A stretch of DNA of 64,000 nucleotides, taken from the NCBI GenBank assembly GCA_949286705.1, contig CASEDF010000001.1:62001-126000 (forward strand), written 5' to 3'. The notes beneath the pieces were generated by a model, which ran no database searches, was not told where the DNA came from, and worked only from the letters and a program-made list of their open reading frames with translations. Below are positions 33,306 through 41,282 of this stretch, piece after piece. A program made the position numbers and the translations under genes. This DNA is from an uncultured bacterium (GTDB lineage Bacteria; Cyanobacteriota; Vampirovibrionia; Gastranaerophilales; Gastranaerophilaceae). Within the stretch, counting starts at the first letter, position 1; every line of letters starts with the position of its first letter.

Positions 33306-34964
33306 ATGAACGAGAGATTAAAAGAAAGCTTAAAACTATTGCCGTCATTACCCGGTTGTTATATCTATTACAACAAGGATAATGAAATAATCTATGTCGG
33401 TAAGGCCAAAATCCTCAAACGCCGCGTTAAAAGTTATTTTAACAAAAAGCATGACAGCGTAAAAGTTCAGGTGCTTGTGTCGCAGATTGATCATCTGGAA
33501 TACATAATCACCAATACCGAAGTTGAAGCTTTAATTCTTGAAAGCCATCTGATCAAAAAGCACAAACCGCGTTATAATATTCTTTTAAAAGATGATAAAA
33601 AATACCCGTATTTTCTTGTAACTGATGAAGATTTCCCGAGAATTTCAATAGTCCGCAAGAAAAATCTTAATCCCGAAAAAGGACGCTATTACGGACCATA
33701 CACTGATATACGGGCAATGCATTCAACGCTCGATTTTCTGAAAAAAATATTTCCTCTAAAACAATGCCGCACCCCGAAGTTCAAAGACAGACCATGCCTT
33801 TATTATCAAATAGGACGCTGCCTTGCACCATGCCAGAATAAAGTTACAAGCGAAGAATACAAAGCCGTAGTTCATCAGGCTGAACTGTTCTTATCGGGTA
33901 AACAATCCGAATTAATGAAACAGTTAATGGAACAAATCCAAAAATACTCTGACAGCCTGCAATTTGAAAAAGCCGCACGGCTTCGTGACAGTTATCTTGA
34001 TTTGAAAAAGACGCTGGAAAAACAAAAAGTAGTTTACGAAAATACCCGTCTTAACGAAGATGTAATTTCTCTTGCCGCAGATGACGGAATTTTTGCAATA
34101 GTGATTTTAATGGTAAGAGAAGGCAGACTGATTGACAAAAAAGATTTTGTCTATGATGTTGAAGAGGAAGACCGCACCGAATTTTTCGCAACATTTTTCA
34201 AGGAATACTACAGCACTCTAACCCTCGGCTATCCTGACAAAATTGTTTCAAATGAATTGGAAGCAGTAGGGGAAAAGGCGCTTTATGAAGAATGGCTTGA
34301 AATTCTTGCCCAAAAGAAAGTTAAAATAAGTTACGGCAAATCCGCTCAAGGTAAAGAATTACAAATGCTTGCAGATAAAAATGCAAACGTTGTTCTCCAA
34401 AACGCAAAAATCACCAAAATGGCAAAAATTCGGGATGATTTTAACGAAATCGGTTCATACTTAGCTGAAAAATTGCATCTCAAAAACTTTCCGCACCGCA
34501 TGGAATGCTACGATATTTCACACATTCAAGGGACAAATACCGTTGCCTCAATGGTCACCTTCATAAACGGCGTCAAGAAAAAATCCGAATACAGAAAATT
34601 TAAAGTCCAATCAACGGAAGGTAAACCCGACGATTTCCTCTCTATGAAAGAAGTCCTGACGCGTCGTCTGACGCATCTTGGCGAAAAAAAATGGGAAAAA
34701 CCGGATTTGATTATAATAGATGGCGGCAAGGGTCAATTATCAAGCGTCATGGAAATTATAAAAGAACTCGGCATCACGGGAATTGACGTTGTCAGCCTTG
34801 CAAAACGCAATGAAGAAGTATTTTTACCCGGCAAATCCAAGCCCGTAATCTTACCAAGGAATTCCAGCGCCTTATTTCTATTCCAGAGAATAAGAGATGA
34901 AGCTCACAGGTTCGCAATTACATACCACAGGCAGTTACGTGCAAAATCAATGAAAAATCAGTAA
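33306..34964 (+). CDS. uvrC: UvrABC excinuclease subunit C without the terminal HhH domain
   Basis: This 552-residue protein makes both incisions in nucleotide excision repair. It has the GIY-YIG domain (PSLPGCYIYY, IIYVGKAKILKRRVKSYF), the UVR motif (LQFEKAARLRDSYLDL), and the RNase H-like C-terminal nuclease (ECYDISHIQGTNTVASMV, IIDGGKGQLSS). It ends at FAITYHRQLRAKS, exactly where the helix-hairpin-helix pair of normal UvrC (about 600 residues) would begin. The convergent next gene starts immediately, so no remnant of the HhH domain is seen. Confidence 0.95.
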   Translation: MNERLKESLKLLPSLPGCYIYYNKDNEIIYVGKAKILKRRVKSYFNKKHDSVKVQVLVSQIDHLEYIITNTEVEALILESHLIKKHKPRYNILLKDDKKYPYFLVTDEDFPRISIVRKKNLNPEKGRYYGPYTDIRAMHSTLDFLKKIFPLKQCRTPKFKDRPCLYYQIGRCLAPCQNKVTSEEYKAVVHQAELFLSGKQSELMKQLMEQIQKYSDSLQFEKAARLRDSYLDLKKTLEKQKVVYENTRLNEDVISLAADDGIFAIVILMVREGRLIDKKDFVYDVEEEDRTEFFATFFKEYYSTLTLGYPDKIVSNELEAVGEKALYEEWLEILAQKKVKISYGKSAQGKELQMLADKNANVVLQNAKITKMAKIRDDFNEIGSYLAEKLHLKNFPHRMECYDISHIQGTNTVASMVTFINGVKKKSEYRKFKVQSTEGKPDDFLSMKEVLTRRLTHLGEKKWEKPDLIIIDGGKGQLSSVMEIIKELGITGIDVVSLAKRNEEVFLPGKSKPVILPRNSSALFLFQRIRDEAHRFAITYHRQLRAKSMKNQ

Positions 34965-35306
34965 TTAATCAGTACCACTCGTAGCTTTACCGATATGTTT
35001 TTCTGCGTTTTTCAAAACGGCATTCAGTTCTTCTCTGTTTGAGCCTCTGTCCAGCCACCTCAGGACATACCGTTCATCAGGACCAAGCCCGCCTGATATC
35101 TTTTCTCCGGTTGCAAGGTTAAACGTAGCCTCTGACATTCCTATAGTTACGATAATCTGCGGTGTTTTAGTCGTTCTGGGATCCGAGATATCTATTTTTA
35201 GATTATTATATCTGTATTTTTTAATATCTCCTGATGTATGTGCATCCTGAGTTGAGGCTATGAATTCTTTTAATGATGCTGCTAATTCGTTTAATGTTTT
35301 TGCCAT
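34965..35306 (-). CDS. hypothetical protein in the MotAB-like operon
   Basis: This 113-residue protein starts with a helical part (MAKTLNELAASLKEFIAST) and continues beta-rich (YRYNNLKIDISDPRTTKTPQ, IIVTIGMSEATFNLATGEKI). It has no signal peptide. It is the last of four tightly packed genes (9 bp after the DUF711 gene). Family not recognised. Confidence 0.7.
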   Translation of the reverse strand: MAKTLNELAASLKEFIASTQDAHTSGDIKKYRYNNLKIDISDPRTTKTPQIIVTIGMSEATFNLATGEKISGGLGPDERYVLRWLDRGSNREELNAVLKNAEKHIGKATSGTD

Positions 35307-35315
35307 ACATTTTCC

Positions 35316-36677
35316 TTAATTGTTTAAACTGTGAATTGGTGCGGGAATTCTGCCACCGCGGCATACAAATTTTTCTGAAGAGAGTTTATTAACAGGCATG
35401 ACAGGAGCTTCACCCAAAAGCCCGCCATATACAACCTTGTCACCTACACCTTTGCCTGTAACAGGAATAATTCTTACCGCGGTTGTTTTTTTATTAATCA
35501 TTCCGATTGCCATTTCATCAGCAATGATACCTGCTATAGTAGTTTCCGGAGTATCACCGGGAATTGCAATCATATCAAGCCCTACTGAACAAACTGACGT
35601 CATAGCCTCTAATTTATCAAAAGTCAAATAACCGTTTGCAGCAGCCTCAATCATTCCGGCATCTTCGGATACAGGTATAAATGCGCCGGATAAACCGCCT
35701 ACATGCGAACTTGCCATAATACCGCCTTTTTTCACCGCGTCATTAAGCATTGCAAGCGCGGCTGTTGTTCCATGAGCACCGGCATGCTCCAGACCCATTG
35801 CCTGAAAAATTCCTGCTACACTGTCACCTTCTGCAGGTGTCGGAGCTAAGGATAAATCAATTACGCCAAAAGGAATATCAAGACGCTTGGCAAGTTTACG
35901 TCCTACAAGTTCACCTGTTGTTGTAATTTTATAGGCAATTTGTTTAATTTTATTTGCCAGTTCACTCATATCAGCACCCTGAGGCATTGATTCTATTGCC
36001 GCTCTTACAACACCCGGACCGGAAACACCAACATTTAAAGCACATTCAGGCTCGCCAAATCCGCAGTATGCTCCTGCCATAAAAGGATTATCATTTGCTG
36101 AATTACAAAAACATACAAGCTTTGCCGCACCTATTCCGTCACGATCTTTTGTAAGTTCTGCTGCTTTTTTTATTATTTCCGCCATCTTTAAAACAGCATC
36201 CATATTAATCCCGGCCTTTGATGAGGCAAGATTAATTGAAGAACAAAGTCTTTCCGTAACCGCTAATGCCTCAGGAATAGAATTCATTAATAATTCATCG
36301 CCTTTTGTAAAGCCTTTTTCTACAAGTGCAGAAAATCCGCCTATAAAATTAACCCCTACATCCTGTGCCGCTTTGTCAAGAGTTTTTGCAATTTTTACGT
36401 AATCAGGATTTTTGCATGACTCTCCGATAATTGAAATAGGAGTAACTGCGATTCTTTTATTTATTATTGGAATTGAATAATCATTTTCCAAATCATTTGC
36501 ATATTCTACAAGATTTCGAGCATATTTGATTATTTTGTTATAAATCTTTTCACAGACAACGTCAACATCCTCGGATATACAGTCCCTCAAACTTAACGCA
36601 AGAGTAACGGTCCGGATATCCAGATTGTAAAGCTTTATCATATTTATTGTTTCAAGTATCAAGCTTTCATTTATCAT
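35316..36677 (-). CDS. UPF0210/DUF711 family protein
   Basis: This 453-residue protein matches the PFL/UPF0210 family: [50 protein letters not shown]-like [20 protein letters not shown], and [20 protein letters not shown]. The biochemical role of this family is not established. Here it is in an operon with a MotA-like and an OmpA/MotB-like gene (2 bp gap), which is unusual in my knowledge of the family. Confidence 0.88.
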   Translation of the reverse strand: MINESLILETINMIKLYNLDIRTVTLALSLRDCISEDVDVVCEKIYNKIIKYARNLVEYANDLENDYSIPIINKRIAVTPISIIGESCKNPDYVKIAKTLDKAAQDVGVNFIGGFSALVEKGFTKGDELLMNSIPEALAVTERLCSSINLASSKAGINMDAVLKMAEIIKKAAELTKDRDGIGAAKLVCFCNSANDNPFMAGAYCGFGEPECALNVGVSGPGVVRAAIESMPQGADMSELANKIKQIAYKITTTGELVGRKLAKRLDIPFGVIDLSLAPTPAEGDSVAGIFQAMGLEHAGAHGTTAALAMLNDAVKKGGIMASSHVGGLSGAFIPVSEDAGMIEAAANGYLTFDKLEAMTSVCSVGLDMIAIPGDTPETTIAGIIADEMAIGMINKKTTAVRIIPVTGKGVGDKVVYGGLLGEAPVMPVNKLSSEKFVCRGGRIPAPIHSLNN

Positions 36678-36679
36678 AA

Positions 36680-37366
36680 TTAAAATCCAAATGCCTGTGA
36701 AATATCCCAGCGTTTTACTGTAAGTTTAAGCTCTACACGTCTGCTTTTGTCAAAATCTTCCGTGCCGTCACTTTTTAATATAGGTTCTGAAAAACTTTTC
36801 CCTTCAACAATAAGCCTGCTTCTCAATTGCTCGCTATATGCTTTGTTATAATTTGTCTTAAACATATATTCCGCTACTGAATTTGCACGCTTCAAGCTTA
36901 ATTCCATATTTTTGGCAAACTGTTCGTCTTTTGTTTTTAATCCGGAAAAAGACTGAGAATCAGTATGACCTTGAATTATAATATTATTAATACCTTCAAC
37001 CAATTCCGGTTTAGAAAATATTGTATTTACGTATATAGGAATAAGTTTATCAAGATATTGCTTACCTTTAGGCGAAAGATTCCAGCTGTTTACCTCAAAT
37101 AATTCCAGATCAGAAATCTTTATATCGCCGGTCATTTCATCAACTTCAGCCTGAATGTCTTCCTGTTCAAGTTTTTCTGTCAATTCCTGAGAAGCTTTAA
37201 TCTGTTCTTGTTTTTGCTGAACCGTATCCTGCGTAAACCCTGTCATTGCAAGAATAAATAGTGTCATAAAGATAATCGCCAAACCTAACATAAGGTCCGC
37301 CATTGTCGTCCAGAATATATTATCTGCGCCTTCCGGTGCTTTAGCTTTTTTTGCGAGAATTGCCAT
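36680..37366 (-). CDS. MotB/ZorB-like OmpA-family protein
   Basis: This 228-residue protein has one membrane helix with the ion-conducting Asp in [19 protein letters not shown] helical linker and a C-terminal OmpA-like peptidoglycan-binding domain follow ([47 protein letters not shown]). It should pair with the upstream MotA-like protein as a proton- or sodium-driven stator unit. Resemblance to ZorB of the Zorya system is in architecture; MotB, TolR and others share it. Confidence 0.85.
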   Translation of the reverse strand: MAILAKKAKAPEGADNIFWTTMADLMLGLAIIFMTLFILAMTGFTQDTVQQKQEQIKASQELTEKLEQEDIQAEVDEMTGDIKISDLELFEVNSWNLSPKGKQYLDKLIPIYVNTIFSKPELVEGINNIIIQGHTDSQSFSGLKTKDEQFAKNMELSLKRANSVAEYMFKTNYNKAYSEQLRSRLIVEGKSFSEPILKSDGTEDFDKSRRVELKLTVKRWDISQAFGF

Positions 37367-37376
37367 CTATCATCCT

Positions 37377-38282
37377 TTAAAATAAATCGTCTACAGAATC
37401 ACCGCCGCCAGCCTTGGCATTTTCCTTTAACTGTTTGTTCATCTGATTTATGCCAAAAATTAAATTTTCCAAATACGGTACAAGATTACTTGCAATGCCG
37501 GCGTTCAATGCTGTTTTAAAATGATTTGGCATTGCAACAATCAAATTTGAAACCGAATTGTTTTGAATTTTCGTTTCTCTTAAAAGTTCAAACAAGAATT
37601 TTTCAGAAGAAATATTATCAAACAAATGTCCGATAAGACTCTGAACAGTTGCTAACGGTTTGGCACATTTTTGTCCGTACAATATTTTTTCTATAATAAG
37701 AAAAATAAGTGACGAACCTACCGCAATAACTGATACCAGAGCTGCAACCTGCATACTGCTCATCAAGCCCGCAACTGATGCGATTGTTCGTTCCTGCGTT
37801 GAAAAGTCAATTTTACCGAATGCAATTGCAATGTTTAAGAATGTAAATAACGGACCGAAACCTGTCAAGATTGTCGGTATTGTTTGTAATAATTTAAAAT
37901 TAAATTTTGAAGTTATAAGAGATTCTTCGTTAAAAAAATACAACGGATCAACGGTTGTTTGAATATTTTGAACGGTTGAAGAAACTTCCCGGTAAGTCAG
38001 GTCATCATCTTCGCCCTTCAAGGCAACGGATTCAGAAAATATCAACGTATTTTTAAATTCCAGCCAGCTGCCCGAAACATACGGATTGGCACACATCCAT
38101 TCATCAATTTCTTTAAATCTGAAATTTAAATCACTTTTACTAAACTTTGTCAAAAAATTAAGAAAAACTACTAAATGTTTATTTACATAAATATATTTAG
38201 TCAAACAAAAAATGATTGAAAAAATAAATGTCGTTAAAACTATCAAAATCGGAATATCCGTAAAAATATGCATTAAATTCAT
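37377..38282 (-). CDS. MotA/TolQ/ZorA-like channel protein
   Basis: This protein has about 301 residues from the ATG at 38282 (AAAGGAGAAG just upstream; an earlier start would add an unrelated hydrophobic stretch). Hydrophobic segments lie near residues 10-28 and in the pair around IPTILTGFGPLFTFLNIAIA and VAALVSVIAVGSSLIFLIIE, characteristic of MotA/TolQ/ExbB channels. A C-terminal helical tail follows. First gene of the four-gene operon. The partner nuclease genes of a true Zorya locus (zorC, zorD or zorE) are absent. Confidence 0.82.
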   Translation of the reverse strand: MNLMHIFTDIPILIVLTTFIFSIIFCLTKYIYVNKHLVVFLNFLTKFSKSDLNFRFKEIDEWMCANPYVSGSWLEFKNTLIFSESVALKGEDDDLTYREVSSTVQNIQTTVDPLYFFNEESLITSKFNFKLLQTIPTILTGFGPLFTFLNIAIAFGKIDFSTQERTIASVAGLMSSMQVAALVSVIAVGSSLIFLIIEKILYGQKCAKPLATVQSLIGHLFDNISSEKFLFELLRETKIQNNSVSNLIVAMPNHFKTALNAGIASNLVPYLENLIFGINQMNKQLKENAKAGGGDSVDDLF

Positions 38283-38431
38283 AGCTTCTCCTTTAGCAGA
38301 ATTATAGCACATAAGATACAATGTGGCAAATAATAATAAGATTAGCAAATACTACTATAATAACTTATACCTTTCGGGGATTATTTCTTGTATAAAATTA
38401 TTTAAAATTCAAATATAACAGGAGATGTATT

Positions 38432-38731
38432 ATGCTTATGGAAAACAGTTGCGGCAAATACAACCGACTGGAAATGAAAAATGTTGATAAAAATATCATC
38501 GGTTGGCTAGAAGATATTATTGAAGAAAACAACAGCCGCATAGAAAGAAAAGAATGGAAAAGTAAATATAACAGTTATGTGGTATATGATTACGAGCCGT
38601 TTTGCACAGACGGATTTGAAATTAATCTTGTCATAACATCCTACGATGCAGCTTATTTGAATTTTATAAAATATCTTTATGACGAAAAAATAAACACTAT
38701 TGAATACTTAAATAACTGTATAAATGTTTAG
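38432..38731 (+). CDS. hypothetical small protein
   Basis: This 99-residue acidic cytoplasmic protein (IIGWLEDIIEENNSRIERKE, YVVYDYEPFCTDGFEINLVI) has ACAGGAGATG upstream of the ATG and a terminator directly after it. It is monocistronic. No family recognised. Confidence 0.7.
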   Translation: MLMENSCGKYNRLEMKNVDKNIIGWLEDIIEENNSRIERKEWKSKYNSYVVYDYEPFCTDGFEINLVITSYDAAYLNFIKYLYDEKINTIEYLNNCINV

Positions 38732-38757
38732 AGGGGTTTATTAAAACCCCTCTAAAA
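38728..38757. terminator. terminator between convergent small genes
   Basis: AGAGGGGTTT-ATT-AAAACCCCTCT forms a hairpin with T/A-rich ends. It serves the plus-strand 99-residue gene and possibly the zinc-ribbon gene. Confidence 0.8.
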
Positions 38758-38758
38758 C

Positions 38759-39049
38759 TTATTCTTCATTATTATTTTCTTCTGAAAGTTTAGCAAAACA
38801 TTCTTTGCAATAAACTTCTCTACCCTCAATGGGTCTAAAAGGAACCTGTGTTTGAACTCCGCATTTAGAGCAGACCGCATCATACATTTTCCGGTTTCTT
38901 CTATTGTTTTGTCTGCGTTTTTTTCTGCATTCAGGACATCTTTTAGGTTTATTTACAAGACCTTTTTCCGCATAAAATTCCTGTTCGCCTGATGTGAAGA
39001 TAAATTCGACTCCGCAATCTTCACAAACTAATTTTTCATCTTCGTACAT
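38759..39049 (-). CDS. double zinc-ribbon protein
   Basis: This 96-residue protein has four CxxC knuckles: CEDC (9-12), CPEC (38-41), CSKC and CKEC in the second half, with a basic Arg-rich linker KKRRQNNRRNRKM. The second half has the CxxCGxQTxVPFRP pattern of the CxxC-x-x zinc-ribbon family found widely in anaerobes and Cyanobacteria. It probably binds nucleic acid; exact function unknown. Confidence 0.85.
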   Translation of the reverse strand: MYEDEKLVCEDCGVEFIFTSGEQEFYAEKGLVNKPKRCPECRKKRRQNNRRNRKMYDAVCSKCGVQTQVPFRPIEGREVYCKECFAKLSEENNNEE

Positions 39050-39149
39050 GGTTTTTCTCCTGATTTGGTAATACTAAAAAGAAACCTTAATTCCTTTTAT
39101 TCTTGAAATTATACACTATTTTTGAAAAACATGCAAGGGGTAAAAGCTA

Positions 39150-39450
39150 AAACCCTCACCCATCACTGCGTACCACTCTCACACAAAGGGGTGCCTGAGG
39201 CAGTTTACTAACCCGACTGTTAATTTTTCTGTCGGCTTGGTAAAGCCGACCTACTACTACTAATGCCTTTTTCATGTAATATCTTTTTGTATCATAACCC
39301 TCTCCCTCTGGGAGAGGGAAGTAGTTGTGTGAGCAGGGCGAACTACAACTACGGGTGAGGGTCTGGATACCCTCACCCGAATTTCTAAATTCAGCCCCTC
39401 TCCCGTCCTTCGGACACCCTCTCCCCTAGGGGAGAGGGTTAGGGTGGGGG
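39150..39450. repeat. mosaic of palindromic repeats downstream of pilin 2
   Basis: Contents in order: GGGGTGCCTGAGGCA; the hairpin TGTCGGCTTGGTAAAGCCGA (about 39230-39250); a DUF559 gene fragment (39261-39307); CCCTCTCCCTCTGGGAGAGG; GTAGTTGTGTGAGCAGGGCG; ACCCTCACCCGAATTTC; and CTCTCCCCTAGGGGAGAG. The block parallels 31740-32010. Together with 39050-39149 it fills the gap between the zinc-ribbon and pilin genes. Confidence 0.7.
39261..39307 (-). pseudogene. 5' fragment of a DUF559 gene
   Basis: 39261-39287 matches 31741-31767 (the first codons of the intact DUF559 gene after its ATG) at 26 of 27 positions. The upstream TATCATAACCCTCTCCCTCT also matches. The start codon and the rest of the gene are deleted. 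The left edge is replaced by a GTCGG/CCGAC palindrome. Confidence 0.8.
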
Positions 39451-39457
39451 AACACAA

Positions 39458-39486
39458 AAAAGGGCGCTTGCGCGCCCTCTTTTAAT
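39458..39486 (-). terminator. terminator of pilin gene 2
   Basis: AGGGCGC-TTGC-GCGCCCT lies between A and T runs and is nearly identical to the terminator of pilin 1. Confidence 0.85.
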
Positions 39487-39500
39487 TTTTATTCAATAAA

Positions 39501-40283
39501 TTACTTACCGAATAATACTGCTCTTGCTGAATCAGTTGCAGGTTCTACTGTTTGTCCGTGGAAAATTACAGGGAACAAGTCTGTAATTTCAGATGAGTCA
39601 CAAGAACCTGATGCTGCATCTGCACAATAAATAACTGAGTTTGGACCTGTTGCACCATTTACGTCGATGAAACCATAGCAATCATTGTTTGATGCAGTTG
39701 CATCTGTACATTTATAAGCATTCTGATTATACCAGAAAGCTGTACCATCAGCAAATGAATACTTTTTATAATCGCCCATTTCTGTTGACATTGATTTGTT
39801 AATAACAGCAGTATGTGTAGTTGCATCACAAGTAGCACCATCTGGCTTAGTTAAATCTGTAACACCTGCCGGAATTTCAATCTGCCAGTTTGGAGATTCA
39901 GTAGAACCTTTATTTACACAATTAATAGTATAGTCCAATTTTGGTGCTGCATTATTTTCTTGTAATGTAATACCTGTTGTAGGATATGAAGCTGTAATTT
40001 CGGTTGCTGATTGCATACGTTGACCTAAGATTTCAGATAATCTTGTGCCGGCGTTTGTTTGTGTCGCCTTATCATCACCAATAGTACTAAAATCCTCGTC
40101 TTCCATTGCAATATTCATCAATATTGCCTGATTCAAGGTTGACAATGCTTTTTTGTAAGCTGTTTTGAACTGTGCTCCGTTTGTGTTTGAAATCAATGTC
40201 GGAATTGTCATGGCAGCTACAACACCGATAATACCTAATGTGATCAATACTTCTGCCAAAGTAAAACCAAATCTTTTTGTCAT
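39501..40283 (-). CDS. type IV pilin-like protein, paralogue 2
   Basis: This 260-residue protein has the leader and N-terminal helix of pilin 1 (TKRFG then FTLAEVLITLGIIGVVAA) and the same C-terminus. The central segment (about residues 65-150) differs completely in sequence. Nucleotide identity at the two ends is close to complete, synonymous sites included, which points to recent duplication or gene conversion. Shine-Dalgarno GAAAGGTG. It is transcribed from its own promoter through a leader of about 327 nt. Confidence 0.9.
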   Translation of the reverse strand: MTKRFGFTLAEVLITLGIIGVVAAMTIPTLISNTNGAQFKTAYKKALSTLNQAILMNIAMEDEDFSTIGDDKATQTNAGTRLSEILGQRMQSATEITASYPTTGITLQENNAAPKLDYTINCVNKGSTESPNWQIEIPAGVTDLTKPDGATCDATTHTAVINKSMSTEMGDYKKYSFADGTAFWYNQNAYKCTDATASNNDCYGFIDVNGATGPNSVIYCADAASGSCDSSEITDLFPVIFHGQTVEPATDSARAVLFGK

Positions 40284-40610
40284 AATCTTTTCACCTTTCT
40301 TTTTTTTGTAACAACTATCTTCTTTGGTTAATTTTTTTCATAACCTCTTCGTTATGTCTTTACAGCCCTATTGCAGCTCAAAATACGATTATCGAAAGGT
40401 GAATTCAATAATTCGCATTGACGATTCGTCATATATTGTTTGTTCATAGCAATAATGAACCGCAACAGGGGTGTAAAAACATAATTATTTATTATCCGGA
40501 AAAGCCTCTTAATGCTTAAAGTATGGTACCCCCCCCCCGGTCGTTACACCTGTGGTGGTAAGGGTTTTAGCCATATCTGTATTGAAATAAGTCTCTTCCA
40601 TAACTATCAT
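40284..40610 (-). promoter_or_regulatory. long structured pilin leader with a G10 tract, copy 2
   Basis: It is organised as in copy 1. A frame starts at ATG 40601. Ten G lie at 40538-40529, and the frame then stops at 40509 unless one G is lost or two gained. A stem GGTTCAT/ACGAATC (40455-40461 with 40423-40429) encloses the same 25-nt loop length. The anti-Shine-Dalgarno at 40394-40403 is an exact 10-nt complement of the pilin Shine-Dalgarno region at 40290-40299. Confidence 0.6.
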
Positions 40611-40616
40611 GCTTTC

Positions 40617-40644
40617 ATTATATTTGTTTTTTAAGTTTTGTCAA
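40617..40644 (-). promoter_or_regulatory. promoter of pilin 2 leader
   Basis: On the minus strand TTGACA (40639-40644), 16-bp spacer, TATAAT (40617-40622). Same layout as pilin 1. Confidence 0.8.
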
Positions 40645-40679
40645 TAGATTTACAAAAAATACTACTTTTGGTGCAGAAT

Positions 40680-41280
40680 TTTTAACCCTCACCCGAATTT
40701 CTAAATTCACTTACGTTCATTAAGAAATTCTACCCTCTCCCAGAGGGAGAGGGGTGCCTGAGGCACTTCAACACACTGAACATTGATGGGACTTGCCATG
40801 CTGAGGATGAAACCCGAAGAATCTCATTAAACAAGGGATTATTCTTCCCCTCTTGCAAAACAATACTCAATTGTTCTGCTCGGCAGAGAGCTCAGAATGA
40901 CAAAAAGTTAATTTTTCTGTCGGCTTAGCCGACCTACTACTGAGGTCCCTATGGTTCCCTCTCCCTGCGGGAGAGGGTTGGGAGAGGGGGCAGCAATAAG
41001 ATCCCGCAACACCTACCGGCTACGCCGACGGATACTGGCTCACACAACTCGTTCCTCATTAGTTCGCTTTGCAAAATGCGGGATGACAAGATAGACCAAA
41101 GCTAAAAGTGTTATCCCGTCTTTGGCTGTTCAGTATGACAAAATTGTGAGCGCAGCTCACAGTAAAAACTTATTTACTTATTCCCTTATTAACTTATTCA
41201 CTTCATTCAAATAGCAGGTTGGGTTTCCACCCCAACAGTAAATTCTTAGTGCCTTACTATCTTAGTATCTTAGTAACTTC
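40680..41280. repeat. mosaic of palindromic repeats upstream of the pilin 2 promoter
   Basis: ACCCTCACCCGAATTTC and CCCTCTCCCAGAGGGAGAGG are followed by GTGCCTGAGGCAC and GAACATTGATGGGACTTG. Then come the hairpin TGTCGGCTTAGCCGACC (about 40918-40934), CCCTCTCCCTGCGGGAGAGG and further fragments. No gene is visible in this 600-bp stretch. Several modules are shared with 31785-32010 and 39150-39450. Confidence 0.7.
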
Positions 41281-41282
41281 AC

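Noticed and set aside
37377-38282. full Zorya defence system
   Set aside because: Only the ZorA/ZorB-like pair is present; no ZorC, ZorD or ZorE-like nuclease or helicase is adjacent.
39272-39457. 61-codon frame with LTLSPRGEG-type sequence
   Set aside because: Typical false translation of GAGAGGG palindromic repeats.
31343-41280. CRISPR array
   Set aside because: The repeats are palindromic mosaics of varied spacing, without uniform repeats or spacers and without cas genes.
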